Origin: Siccirubricoccus sp. G192
GTDB lineage: Bacteria > Pseudomonadota > Alphaproteobacteria > Acetobacterales > Acetobacteraceae
Length of the DNA: 64,000 nt
NCBI RefSeq assembly: GCF_019084075.1
Contig: NZ_JAHREN010000002.1
Coordinates: forward strand, 124,001 to 188,000
Direction: 5' to 3'
In this document: piece by piece, positions 1 through 8,271 of the stretch
How the letters are laid out: every line of letters starts with the position of its first letter
Numbering within the stretch: position 1 is the stretch's first letter
Made by a program: the position numbers and the translations under genes
Notes under the pieces: model-generated
What the model saw: only the letters and a program-made list of their open reading frames with translations
Told to the model about the DNA's origin: nothing
Database searches by the model: none

Positions 1-1
1 C

Positions 2-754
2 GACCCTGCGGTGGTGGAGGCGCTCGCGGCCGAGCTGAACGCCGACCCGCCCGACCTCATCGCGGTCAGCGGCGACCTCACCATGCGCGCCCGGTCACAG
101 GAATATCGCGCCGCCCGGGCCTTCCTCGACTGCCTCCGCGCCCCGGTCCTGGCCGTGCCGGGCAACCACGACATCACTTCCTACTGGCTGCACGAGCGCT
201 TCCTCGACCCCCTCGGCCGCTGGCGCCGCTTCATCGCCGAGGAGGCCGAGCCGGTCTGGACCGATGCCGAGATCGCGGTGGTGGGCGTCAACACCGCTTC
301 CCGTGCGGGCGCCTTCCTCGACTGGTCGCAGGGGCGGGTCGGTCAGGGCAGGCTTCGGCGTGCCGTGGAGCGGCTGCAGGCGCTGCCGGACCACCTGTTC
401 CGCATCATTGTCGCCCACCACCCCTTCCTGCCGCCGGAGACTGCACCGGAGACCCGCCTGGTCGGCCGGGCGGAGGCCGCGCTCGCCGCTTTTGCGGGGC
501 AGGGCGTGCGCATGGTGCTCTCGGGCCACCTGCACCTCGGCTACATGCGCGCCCGCGGTGCCGCCGCAGGGGCCGAGACCGCCGGCGGTGCTGCGGGATC
601 GGGTGAAGGCGAGCTACTGGTGGTGCAGGCCGCGACCGCGACCTCCACCCGGCTGCGGGGCGAGCCGAACGCCTACAACCGGATCCGTGTGGAGGACGGC
701 CGCGCCACCGTCGAGGTCCGTGCCTGGGACGGTAGCCGCTGGGCCTCAACTTGA
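2..754 (+). CDS. Metallophosphoesterase, 5' truncated by window edge
   Basis: Calcineurin-like phosphoesterase of the cyclic-nucleotide phosphodiesterase (CpdA/Icc-like) type. Metal-binding motifs in order are SGDLT (residues about 22-26), GNHD (about 54-57), and later AHHPF and SGHLHLG. The usual first motif (DxH in LSDLHFG-type sequence) is missing, so the gene starts left of the window; the frame is open to base 2 and the GTG at 11 is internal. The family hydrolyses phosphodiester or phosphomonoester bonds using a two-metal centre. The C-terminal third ends in a short beta-rich tail. Substrate cannot be judged from sequence. No partner gene is visible because the upstream side is cut off. 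Confidence 0.88.
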   Translation, partial: DPAVVEALAAELNADPPDLIAVSGDLTMRARSQEYRAARAFLDCLRAPVLAVPGNHDITSYWLHERFLDPLGRWRRFIAEEAEPVWTDAEIAVVGVNTASRAGAFLDWSQGRVGQGRLRRAVERLQALPDHLFRIIVAHHPFLPPETAPETRLVGRAEAALAAFAGQGVRMVLSGHLHLGYMRARGAAAGAETAGGAAGSGEGELLVVQAATATSTRLRGEPNAYNRIRVEDGRATVEVRAWDGSRWAST

Positions 755-891
755 TCCGGCCATCTGCCGCCTATTCCGAGCAAGCCGACGTGCCGGCTGA
801 TACCGACGCGTTCGCCGCCGACGTATAGGCTCGCCTTCCAACTCACGCCGTTCAGGCTTGACGCAAGTGCTGAGAGAACCCGAGCGCTGAC

Positions 892-1098
892 CTACCGCTC
901 GGGTGCCGTCACGGCCCACGTGTGGCCGTGGACCAGGCCTTCATCATACCCGGCATCGATCGTCGCCGCGCCCGGTGCCGGCGTGGCGCTCAAGGCGTCG
1001 TCCGACGGCTTCATCGCGCCGGGCCGCGGCATGGCCGGTTCGGTGGCCCAGCGGTGGCTATGGACCAAGCCCTCATCGTAGTTGTCGTGGTCTATCAT
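892..1098 (-). CDS. Small protein with duplicated YDEGLVH motif
   Basis: A 68-residue protein of unknown function. It has an internal duplication: residues 7-18 read YDEGLVHSHRWA and residues 51-62 read YDEGLVHGHTWA, separated by a Pro/Ala/Asp-rich linker. A good ribosome binding site (TTAGGAGAG) lies about 8 bases upstream of the ATG at 1098, which supports translation. The repeated Asp-Glu and His-x-His-x-Trp pattern could bind metal, but that is inference. It is flanked by the metallophosphoesterase (convergent) and a transposase remnant. I recall similar short YDEGLVH proteins in Methylobacterium/Roseomonas-type genomes but cannot name a family. Confidence 0.6.
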   Translation of the reverse strand: MIDHDNYDEGLVHSHRWATEPAMPRPGAMKPSDDALSATPAPGAATIDAGYDEGLVHGHTWAVTAPER

Positions 1099-1320
1099 CG
1101 CGCTCTCCTAACTCTGGGGCACCGGCGGATGGGGGAGGGCCGGCGCGGGTCATGGAGGGATAAGGCGACGACCGCTGGAAGCGTTCGAGGTGGGTGGCCC
1201 CGGTGGCGTGTAAACCTGTGAGTGCTTTCACCTCCGAGGCTTGTAAAACCGTCAATGCGCCGCCCTCCACCAGGGGCCGAGTTCTGCGGGGATGCCACGC
1301 CAAGTGGCGCCATTCCGGTG

Positions 1321-1328
1321 CCACCAGA
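1321..1328. repeat. IS21 target-site duplication, left copy
   Basis: CCACCAGA directly abuts the left end of the IS21 element and is repeated exactly at 3938-3945. Confidence 0.9.
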
Positions 1329-1501
1329 TGCGTATTCCAGGTGATCGCGGGCACTGATTCCACGGGATCGTGGGCAGGGTTTCCACGGCAAGGCGGGCAG
1401 CGATTCCACGGGATCGCGGGCACCTGAGAGGGGGTGCCGGGGCTGGTCTGGCGACAGTCTGAGCGGGCTAAGGCGGCCTCGTCCCTGACGAGGTCTGCTG
1501 G

Positions 1502-3046
1502 ATGCCAACCGAGAGATTGTCGATGCGCCGGATCCGCGATGTGTTGCGACTGAAGTACGAGGCCCGGTTGAGCGAGCGCGCCATGACCGCGGCGCTGGGC
1601 GTCAGCAAGGGAGCGATCGGGTCGTACCTGAGCCGAGCCCGAGCGGCCGGGCTGTCCTGGCCGTTGCCGGAGGGGCTGACCGACACGGAACTCGAGCGAC
1701 GGCTGTTCCCTGGCCCGCCGGCGGCCGAGACGGTCGCCAGCCGGCCGGTGCCGGACTGGGCTGAGGTGGAGCGGGAGCTGCGGCGGCGCGGCGTGACGCG
1801 GGCACTGCTGTGGCAAGAGTACCGGGCGCGGCATCCGGACGGCTTCGGCTACTCCTGGTTCTGCGAGGCCTATGAGGCCTGGAAATCCCGCCTGTCGCCG
1901 CGCATGCGCCAGAGCCATGTCGGCGGCGAGAAGGTCTTCGTCGACTTCGCCGGCGACACCATCGGTGTCACCGACCCCGACAGCGGCGTGGTGTGGCAGG
2001 CCCGGCTGTTCGTGGCGACCATGGGCGCCTCCAACCTGGTCTTCGCGGAGGCCCGCGCCAGCGAGGGGCTGGCGGACTGGATCGGCGCGCATGTCAGCCT
2101 GTTCGCGGCCCTCGGCGGCGTGCCGAAGTTCGTGGTCTGCGACAACCTGAAGTCGGCGGTGATCAGGGCCGATAGGTACGAGCCCGGGCTGAACCGCTCC
2201 TACCTGGAACTCGCCGAGCACTACGGCACCACCATCCTGCCGGCGCGGCCGGGCAAGCCGCGTGACAAGGCGAAGGTCGAGCAATCGGTGCTGCTGGCCG
2301 AGCGCTGGATCCTGGCCCGGCTGCGGAACGCCCGCTTCTTCTCGTTGACCGAACTGAACGGCGCGATCACCACGCTGACCGCCGACCTGAACGCCCGGAT
2401 TATGCGCGGCTTCGGCGCCAGCCGGGCGGAGCTGTTCGCCGCGCTCGACGCGCCGGTGCTGCGCGGCCTGCCGGAGCGCGCCTACGCCTTCGCCCAGTGG
2501 AAACGCTGCCGGGTCGGGCCGGACTACCACGTCGAGGTCGAGGGCCACTGGTACTCGGTGCCGTTCCGGCTGATCCGGCAGGTGCTGGACGTGCGGGTGG
2601 CCGAGGGCACGGTGGAGGCCTTCCACCGCGGCGAGCGGGTGGCCAGCCATCCGCGGGCCCGCCAGCGGCGCGGGCATAGCACTGTGCCCGAGCACATGCC
2701 GAGCGCGCACCGCCGGCACGCCCAGTGGACGCCGGCCCGGCTGCTGGAGGAGGCGGCCCGGATCGGCCCCGCGACGGTAGTGCTATGCGAGACGGTCATG
2801 GCGGCGCGCCCGCATCCCGAGCAGGGCTTCCGCACCTGCCTCGGCATCCTGGCCCTGGCCAGGACCTATGGAGCCGCCCGGCTCGACGCCGCCTGCGGGC
2901 GCGGCGTCAGCATCCGGGCGCGCTCGGTGGCCTCGATCCGCTCCATTCTGCAGAACGGCCTCGAGCGGGCCTTTCTGGACGAGGAGCCGGAGCGGCGGCC
3001 TCCCCCGCTGCACGGCAACATCCGTGGCGGGGGCTACTTCCACTGA
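1502..3046 (+). CDS. istA: IS21 transposase IstA
   Basis: A 514-residue DDE transposase. The N-terminus has a helix-turn-helix (about residues 18-45, LSERAMTAALGVSKGAIGSY). The integrase core follows with VFVDFAGD (first Asp, about residue 147), FVVCDNLKSAV (second Asp, about 218) and the KAKVEQ segment holding the Glu (about 262). It cuts and joins the element ends together with the IstB ATPase. istB starts 20 bases downstream, as usual for the family. Length is typical and no damage is visible. Confidence 0.95.
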   Translation: MPTERLSMRRIRDVLRLKYEARLSERAMTAALGVSKGAIGSYLSRARAAGLSWPLPEGLTDTELERRLFPGPPAAETVASRPVPDWAEVERELRRRGVTRALLWQEYRARHPDGFGYSWFCEAYEAWKSRLSPRMRQSHVGGEKVFVDFAGDTIGVTDPDSGVVWQARLFVATMGASNLVFAEARASEGLADWIGAHVSLFAALGGVPKFVVCDNLKSAVIRADRYEPGLNRSYLELAEHYGTTILPARPGKPRDKAKVEQSVLLAERWILARLRNARFFSLTELNGAITTLTADLNARIMRGFGASRAELFAALDAPVLRGLPERAYAFAQWKRCRVGPDYHVEVEGHWYSVPFRLIRQVLDVRVAEGTVEAFHRGERVASHPRARQRRGHSTVPEHMPSAHRRHAQWTPARLLEEAARIGPATVVLCETVMAARPHPEQGFRTCLGILALARTYGAARLDAACGRGVSIRARSVASIRSILQNGLERAFLDEEPERRPPPLHGNIRGGGYFH

Positions 3047-3066
3047 CCCGCGGCAGAGAGGACCCC

Positions 3067-3840
3067 ATGCTCGCCCACCCCACACAGGAGCAACTGATCG
3101 CGCTCGGCCTGACCGGCATGGCCAAGGCGCTGGACGACCAGCGACGATCGCCCGACATCGCCGCGCTCGGCTTCGAGGAGCGGCTCGGCCTGCTGGTCGA
3201 CCGCGAGGCCGCCGAGCGCGAGAGCCGGCGCCTGGCAACGCGGCTGAAGTTCGCCGCGCTGCGGCACGACGCCAGCATTGAGGACGTCGACCTGCGCGCC
3301 CCTCGCGGCCTCGACCGGGCGCTGTTCCAGCGGCTGGCCGCCGGCGACTGGCTCGACCGCCACGAGGGTGTCCTGATCACCGGCCCGACCGGTGTCGGGA
3401 AAAGCTGGCTGGCCTGCGCCCTCGGCCACAAGGCCTGCCGTGACGGCCGGCGTGTGCTCTACCATCGCATCCCGCGGCTGTTCGAGGCTATGGCCCTGGC
3501 TCGTGGCGATGGCCGCCATGCCCGCATGCTCAAGGCGCTGGCCCGCGTCGACCTTCTGATCCTGGACGACTGGGGCCTGTCCGTCCTCTCCCAGGCCGAG
3601 CGGGAGGACGTGCTCGAGATCCTGGAGGACCGCCATGGCCGCGGCTCCACCATCGTCACCAGCCAGGTGCCGATCGAAGCGTGGCACGAGGTGATCGGCA
3701 GCCCAACCCTCGCGGATGCCATCCTGGACCGCCTGGTCCACAACGCACACCGGATCGAGCTGAAGGGGGAGAGCATGCGGAAACTGCGCGCCAAGCGGGC
3801 GCCGGCCAGCGAAACGCTTGACGCCGGGCAGCGGGCCTGA
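3067..3840 (+). CDS. istB: IS21 helper ATPase IstB
   Basis: A 257-residue AAA+ ATPase related to DnaC. The start is the ATG at 3067 (MLAHPTQEQL), preceded by a GAGAGGACCCC purine-rich site, and follows istA closely. Walker A is GPTGVGKSW (about residues 107-115) and Walker B is LLILDDWG (about 167-174). IstB assembles on target DNA and directs the IstA complex to it. The tail is basic. The reading frame can be extended upstream into istA, but family length and the ribosome binding site favour this start. Confidence 0.95.
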   Translation: MLAHPTQEQLIALGLTGMAKALDDQRRSPDIAALGFEERLGLLVDREAAERESRRLATRLKFAALRHDASIEDVDLRAPRGLDRALFQRLAAGDWLDRHEGVLITGPTGVGKSWLACALGHKACRDGRRVLYHRIPRLFEAMALARGDGRHARMLKALARVDLLILDDWGLSVLSQAEREDVLEILEDRHGRGSTIVTSQVPIEAWHEVIGSPTLADAILDRLVHNAHRIELKGESMRKLRAKRAPASETLDAGQRA

Positions 3841-3937
3841 CTCCATTACCACGTCGGCAGATCAGCCTGCCCGCGATGCCGTGGAACTCGCGCCCACGAT
3901 CGCGTGGAACGGCTGCCCACGATGCGTGGAATACGCA

Positions 3938-3945
3938 CCACCAGA
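3938..3945. repeat. IS21 target-site duplication, right copy
   Basis: CCACCAGA immediately follows the right IS21 end and matches 1321-1328 exactly. Confidence 0.9.
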
Positions 3946-4149
3946 CGATCGCAGCGATCGTTCGCCGGAGGTCGCCATGTGGCGTGCTCGCGCGGGGCCG
4001 GACCAGCTCGATCAAGGGCCCGAGCCTCGCCCATTGCTCGTCGGTCAACAGCTGTTACCCATGCCAGTCGATTGCCCCCAAATAGGCGCGAGCATCCGGG
4101 TCATTCATGGCTCGATCGCCTCCATGCGACGAAAGGTGCCTCAGACGGC

Positions 4150-4734
4150 ATGGAAGACCCCGTCCTCTTCGTGCTCGCGGTGCTGGCCGTGCTCGGCACG
4201 CCGGGTCCGACCAACACGCTGCTGGCCACCGCTGGGGCCACGGCCGGGCTGCGGCGCTCCCTCCCTCTGATCGTGGCCGAGGCGGCCGGCTACACCGTCT
4301 CCGTCATCACGCTCGGGCTGGTGCTCGGGCCGGTGGTGGCGGGAGCACCTTTGCTGGCCGGGGCGCTGCGTGCGGCGGTGGGCGTCTACCTACTGTCCCT
4401 CGCTCTCCGCCTGTGGCGCCGCGGCGGGGCGGCCCTGGCGACGGGGGCGGTGGTGACGCCATGCCAGGTCTTCGTCACCACGCTGCTGAACCCGAAGGCG
4501 ATCGTCTTCGCGCTCGGGGTCGTGCCCTTCGGGGCGGGGCGGGGCGTCTGGCCGCCCTACATGCTCGGCTTCCTGCTGCTGCTGGTCTCGGTCGGCGCGG
4601 CCTGGATCGCAGCGGGCGCGATGCTCGGGGGTGCCGCAGGCCGGCGGGGCTGGGGCGGGGCGGTGCCGCGGGTCGGGGCTGCGGCGGTCGGGAGCTTCGC
4701 CGTCCTGCTGCTCGTGGCACCTTTTCTCCGCTAG
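4150..4734 (+). CDS. LysE/RhtB-family exporter
   Basis: A 194-residue, very hydrophobic protein with about six membrane segments. The early motif LGTPGPTNTLL (residues 16-26) corresponds to the PGP signature of LysE/RhtB amino-acid exporters, and NPKAIVFALGVVPFG (about 117-131) is the second conserved block. Members export amino acids or small metabolites from the inner membrane. The ATG at 4150 places the first helix correctly; upstream extension runs through IS remnant sequence. It is slightly shorter than the usual 200-210 residues. Substrate unknown. Confidence 0.85.
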   Translation: MEDPVLFVLAVLAVLGTPGPTNTLLATAGATAGLRRSLPLIVAEAAGYTVSVITLGLVLGPVVAGAPLLAGALRAAVGVYLLSLALRLWRRGGAALATGAVVTPCQVFVTTLLNPKAIVFALGVVPFGAGRGVWPPYMLGFLLLLVSVGAAWIAAGAMLGGAAGRRGWGGAVPRVGAAAVGSFAVLLLVAPFLR

Positions 4735-5015
4735 GGTCAGAGGGCGTTGCCTGGACGGCCGTAGCCGGCGGACCAGGGCAAAGAGGTTCTAACCGACCTT
4801 GACGAACGAGGCGGGTTCGGCCCCGCCAGCTTGCTACCCGGATTGGATGGCAAGGCAGCTCTGGGCAGGACGGGACAAGCTGACGTCCACGAAGTGCAGG
4901 TCGAAATCCCACTTCGCCTTGCATATCGGCCCGTGGGCCGCCGCACCAGCTGCGGCAAAGCCTGGGCCCGGTCGAGCGTGATCTCGCTGAAGTAGTCGTA
5001 CCAGCCGTCGGCTTG
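4735..5015. other. Gene-free stretch, possible decayed ORF
   Basis: No convincing gene. On the minus strand one frame reads a plausible coding fragment (DGWYDYFSEITLDRAQALPQ) near 4955-5010 without a start or recognisable family. It may be decayed coding sequence. Confidence 0.35.
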
Positions 5016-5381
5016 TCACGCGACGGCTGCTTCCTGCGGGGTCTCCAGACCGAGTTCCTGCCGCAGGTGGGCGAAGCGGGCCGGGTCCATGGCCCGGCGA
5101 TCCAGCGCCAGCTGCCGTAGCGCTGCCAGCCCTGCTTCCGTGAACATGGCCCGAGGTCCCATCCGCCCCGGCCGGAGCTCGACCAGGCTGCGCTCCAGCA
5201 TGCTCTGCACGGCCGGCGGCACCTTCGGCTCGCCCTTCTGGGGTCCGCCGCGCCAGGTGCGCAGGAACAGACCCTCGGCCAAGCTCGGGTATTGACCGAA
5301 ATGCTTGCCCATCTCCCGCCGGATCAGGTCGCGCTCCGACGCGGTGAACGGGGAGGGCAGGTGAGTCGCTCGACTGCTCAT
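5016..5381 (-). CDS. Conserved hypothetical protein, 121 residues
   Basis: Starts MSSRATHLPSPFTASERDLI. It is soluble and predicted helical, with a central LVELRPGRMGPRAMFTEAGLAALRQLALDRRAMDP segment typical of real coding sequence in residue composition. The beginning (ERDLIRREMGKHFG) and a winged-helix-like PGRMGPRAMFTEAGLAAL stretch suggest a small regulatory or DNA-binding role, but that is inference. I do not recognise a named family. It stands alone, with IS debris on one side and a frameshifted gene on the other. Confidence 0.6.
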   Translation of the reverse strand: MSSRATHLPSPFTASERDLIRREMGKHFGQYPSLAEGLFLRTWRGGPQKGEPKVPPAVQSMLERSLVELRPGRMGPRAMFTEAGLAALRQLALDRRAMDPARFAHLRQELGLETPQEAAVA

Positions 5382-5622
5382 CGGGCGATGCTACCACGCG
5401 GAGGCGATTCGCGTGCGGGCCGCCTACGGTGGCGTGACCAGTCACCACGAGTGTGGCCAGCCGGCTCGCCCGGGCCGAGCGAGCTATGGGAGCAGGAAGA
5501 TGTCGTCCTCGACTCCTGTGGCCTCGGTCATCAGACGGATGAGCTGCTCGCGCTTGTGGGACATCGTGCCCTGCAGCAACGGGCACCAGCGGGTTCCTGC
5601 GATACCCGATTGGTCCGGTGCC

Positions 5623-5963
5623 TCAAGGCGCCGTTCGTGGCCTGGACCCGAAGCCGGCCCGGGGCAGGGGCACGGAGGATGCGAGGACGCGCCGCTGGCC
5701 GTCTGCCTCCCACCAGTCCGCACCCCGCAGGTAGCAGGCCAGCAGCGCGTCCCGATTAGGGGAATTCGGCATAGCTCCTCACCTCCTTACCCTGACCGCG
5801 AAGCGCCTTATCGAGGGGTGTCCAATCCGCCAGGATGAGCTTGCCGCTCTCGAGCTCGAAGTAGATTGCGATCTGCTGGCCCTCGTACCCAACCGACCAG
5901 CCCGGTCTGGGCGCACTTGCCGCCAGGGGGGATGGCGGTGCGGGTGAGGGTGATGACGGCCAT
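5623..5963 (-). pseudogene. Small hypothetical gene with two frameshifts
   Basis: Three frames join into one plausible protein: MAVITLTRTAIPPGGK...GLVGW from the ATG at 5963, then YEGQQIAIYFELESGKLI...RSYAEFP, then NRDALLACYLRGADWWE to a stop at 5623-5625. The first junction (GGTTGGGTACGAG) has one extra G; the second (TTCCCCTAATCGG) has one extra base that creates TAA. The composite is acidic and aromatic and looks like a short conserved hypothetical. I do not know the family. A further short stretch (MSHKREQLIRLMTEATG, ending at 5484) lies downstream on the same strand. Confidence 0.5.
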
Positions 5964-6162
5964 ACGGAGCACTCCCAGGAGCAGCCGTTCAGGCGCACGT
6001 CCACGATGATGTCCTCGCTCTCGCCCTGTCGTCCAATGTTCTGAAATCATTACTGCCCGTTCGGCGCTCATTCCCAGCGCGGTTAACGCCGTGTCGGTTC
6101 CTTGGGTGCCAGGCTTCGGGGCCCGCTGCTGTTTCGCCCTTGCCACCCCATATCCGGCGGAG

Positions 6163-7230
6163 ATGATTGGTCTCTCTGCCACGCCCTTCCTCGATATCCA
6201 CCGCATCTATTTCGAACCCGCCGCGGAGGCCTATACCCGGGGGCGGGAGATCCTGGCGCGCTTCCCGGCGGCCGAGCGCGTGCCCGTCGCCTCGCACTGG
6301 CGGATCCCGGAGCTTCAAGGGGGTGACCCTGGTGACTTCCTGCGCCCAAAGCGGGAGGTGCTGGTACTCGGCCTGAAGAAGGGCTTGGCCTGCCGGCCAA
6401 ACGGCCGCAGCGCCGACTTCATCGCCCCCTCGACCTCCAACGGCTGCGCCATGGCCTGCGCCTATTGCTACGTCGCGCGCCGCAAGGGGCACGCCAACCC
6501 GATCACCGTCTTTGCCAATATCGAGGAGATCTCGGCCGCCATCGCCCGCCATGCCGCGCGGCTTGGCCCCAAGCCGGAACCGAACCAAGTGGACCCACGG
6601 GACTGGGTCTACGACCTCGGCGAGAATGGTGATCTCTCGGTGGACGCCCTTATCTCCGATAATGTCCGGGATCTGGTGGCAGCCTTCCGCAGCCTGCCGA
6701 ATGCCAAGGGCAGCTTCGCCACCAAATGGGTGAACCGCGATCTGCTCGGCTATGACCCGCAGGGCTGCATGCGCGTCCGCATGTCGCTGATGCCAGCGAG
6801 CGCGGCGAAGCTGCTCGATGTGCGGACCTCCCCGGTGGCGGAGCGCATCGCTTTCATTCCCGAACTGCACCGCGCCGGCTATGAGGTGCACCTGAACTTC
6901 TCCCCCGTGGTGCTGCACGAGGGCTGGGAAGCGGAATGGTCCGAACTCTCCGCCGAAGTCGATGACGTGCTGCCGGCGTCGGTGAAGGATCAGCTTGCCG
7001 CCGAGGTCATCATGCTGACCCACAATGCCGAGCTGCACGAGGTGAACCTCGCCTGGCACCCCAAGGCCGAGGCGCTGCTCTGGCGTCCCGACATCCAGGA
7101 AGAGAAGCGCTCCGAGGGCGGGCAGATCAACCTGCGCTACCGCGCCGGCTGGAAGGGCCGCTGGCTCCAGCGCTTCCTCGACCTGCTGGCCGCGCGCATG
7201 CCCTACTGCCGGGTGCGGTATGCCTTTTAG
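6163..7230 (+). CDS. Radical SAM protein, spore photoproduct lyase family
   Basis: A 355-residue protein. The iron-sulfur motif is CAMACAYC (Cys-x3-Cys-x2-Cys, about residues 94-101) followed by YVARRKGHANPITVF, the typical layout of spore-photoproduct-lyase-like enzymes in non-spore-forming bacteria. It would bind a 4Fe-4S cluster and cleave S-adenosylmethionine to start radical chemistry; true photoproduct repair is not proven for these relatives. The ATG at 6163 (MIGLSATPFLDIHRIYFEPAAE) starts exactly where family members usually begin; the frame extends 24 codons further up without support. The 3' end converges with the SDR gene, 9 bases apart. Confidence 0.87.
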   Translation: MIGLSATPFLDIHRIYFEPAAEAYTRGREILARFPAAERVPVASHWRIPELQGGDPGDFLRPKREVLVLGLKKGLACRPNGRSADFIAPSTSNGCAMACAYCYVARRKGHANPITVFANIEEISAAIARHAARLGPKPEPNQVDPRDWVYDLGENGDLSVDALISDNVRDLVAAFRSLPNAKGSFATKWVNRDLLGYDPQGCMRVRMSLMPASAAKLLDVRTSPVAERIAFIPELHRAGYEVHLNFSPVVLHEGWEAEWSELSAEVDDVLPASVKDQLAAEVIMLTHNAELHEVNLAWHPKAEALLWRPDIQEEKRSEGGQINLRYRAGWKGRWLQRFLDLLAARMPYCRVRYAF

Positions 7231-8271
7231 CGCGGCCGCTCAGAACAGGCGCCGCGCTCTGGCATACCAGGGCGCTGCTCTCGACCCGCCGGCCCGTGCA
7301 CGGGGCGCCAGGGCCCAGACCAGCGCGGCAAGGCCGGTCGCCAGGGCGGCGGCGCTGGCGATCGGCCTCATCTGTGCCTCGAGCAACAGGCTGGTCTGGC
7401 GGGGTGGCAGACCCTTGAGGCTGCTGCGCTCTGAGAGGTCCTCCCGCGGTTCGTAGAGGTTGTCCCGTCGTTCTGGCCGTCCAGGGTCGTCGGTCGACTG
7501 CAACGGCTTGGCCGTCACCTCCATGACGTAGTCGGTCAGGCGCGGCGCCAGGGCGCCGGCCACCGTGGTCAGCCAGCCGCCGGCGCCAACATAAAGGTCG
7601 CGCACCGGCGTCTCGCAGGCGTGCAGGATGGCCCGCGCCGCGACCCGTGGGTGGTAGGACGGCGGCGGGTTCCGGGTGCCCCGGGTTCCCATGGCATTCC
7701 GCGCATGCTCCATGAACGGGGTGTCGATCGGCCCCGGCTTGATGAGCGTGACGGAGATCGGCAAGCCTGCCGCTTCAAACTCCATGCGGAATGCATCCGT
7801 GGCGCCCTTCACCGCGTGCTTTGCCGCGCAGTAGGGCCCCTGCAACGCGATGGCCCGGTCGCCCAGCACGCTGCCGAGGTTGACGATGGCACCACCCCGC
7901 TCCCGGAGGTGGCGCGCCGCGGCCAGGGTGCCATGCACAACGCCCCAGTAGACCACGTCGAACAGGCGCCGCTGGTCCTCGAGCGACACGTGGTCCATGC
8001 GGCCATAGATGAAGGCGCCGGCGTCGTTGACCCAGGAATCGAAGCCGCCGAACTCCGCAATGGCCTTGGCTGCGATCGCTTCGACCTGCGCCGGGTCGGC
8101 GACATCGGCCACCTGGTACGCGGCCCGGCCGCCCTGTCCACGGATCTCCTCGGCCAGACGGCGTAGCGCCTCCTCGTCGCGGGCGGCGAGCACAACGGCG
8201 GCGCCGCGCTCGGCCGCCATCCGGGCAGTGGCAAGCCCGATGCCCGAGGAGGCGCCGGTGATGACGATGAC

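Larger units (their letters stand above)
1329..3937 (+). mobile_element. Complete IS21-family insertion sequence
   Basis: The element has terminal inverted repeats starting TGCGTATTCCA at 1329 and, on the other strand, at 3937. Inside each end there are several copies of a subterminal unit resembling ATTCCACGGGATCGYGGGCA (left about 1329-1427, right about 3852-3937). Such multiple terminal repeats are characteristic of IS21 and are bound by its transposase. It carries istA and istB in the usual order and is flanked by 8-bp direct repeats. Both genes are open, so the element may be active. Confidence 0.93.
1263..4048 (-). pseudogene. IS5-type transposase remnant, interrupted by IS21
   Basis: The right piece (3938-4048, minus) starts TTG and reads TDEQWARLGPLIELVRPRA and on to IAAIVW. 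The left piece (about 1263-1328, minus) continues WHRNGATWRGIPAELGPWWRAA. Joined across the IS21 element they give the start of an IS5-family transposase, whose N-terminus typically reads like xDEQWxxLxPL. After WWRAA the frame diverges into unrelated sequence, so the rest of the transposase was already lost. The IS21 insertion is clean: bases 1321-1328 repeat at 3938-3945. This shows two successive transposition events at the site. Confidence 0.75.

Noticed and set aside
1073..2719. 548-codon open frame opposite istA
   Set aside because: Shadow of a GC-rich gene; no motifs, and the plus strand holds a complete IstA.
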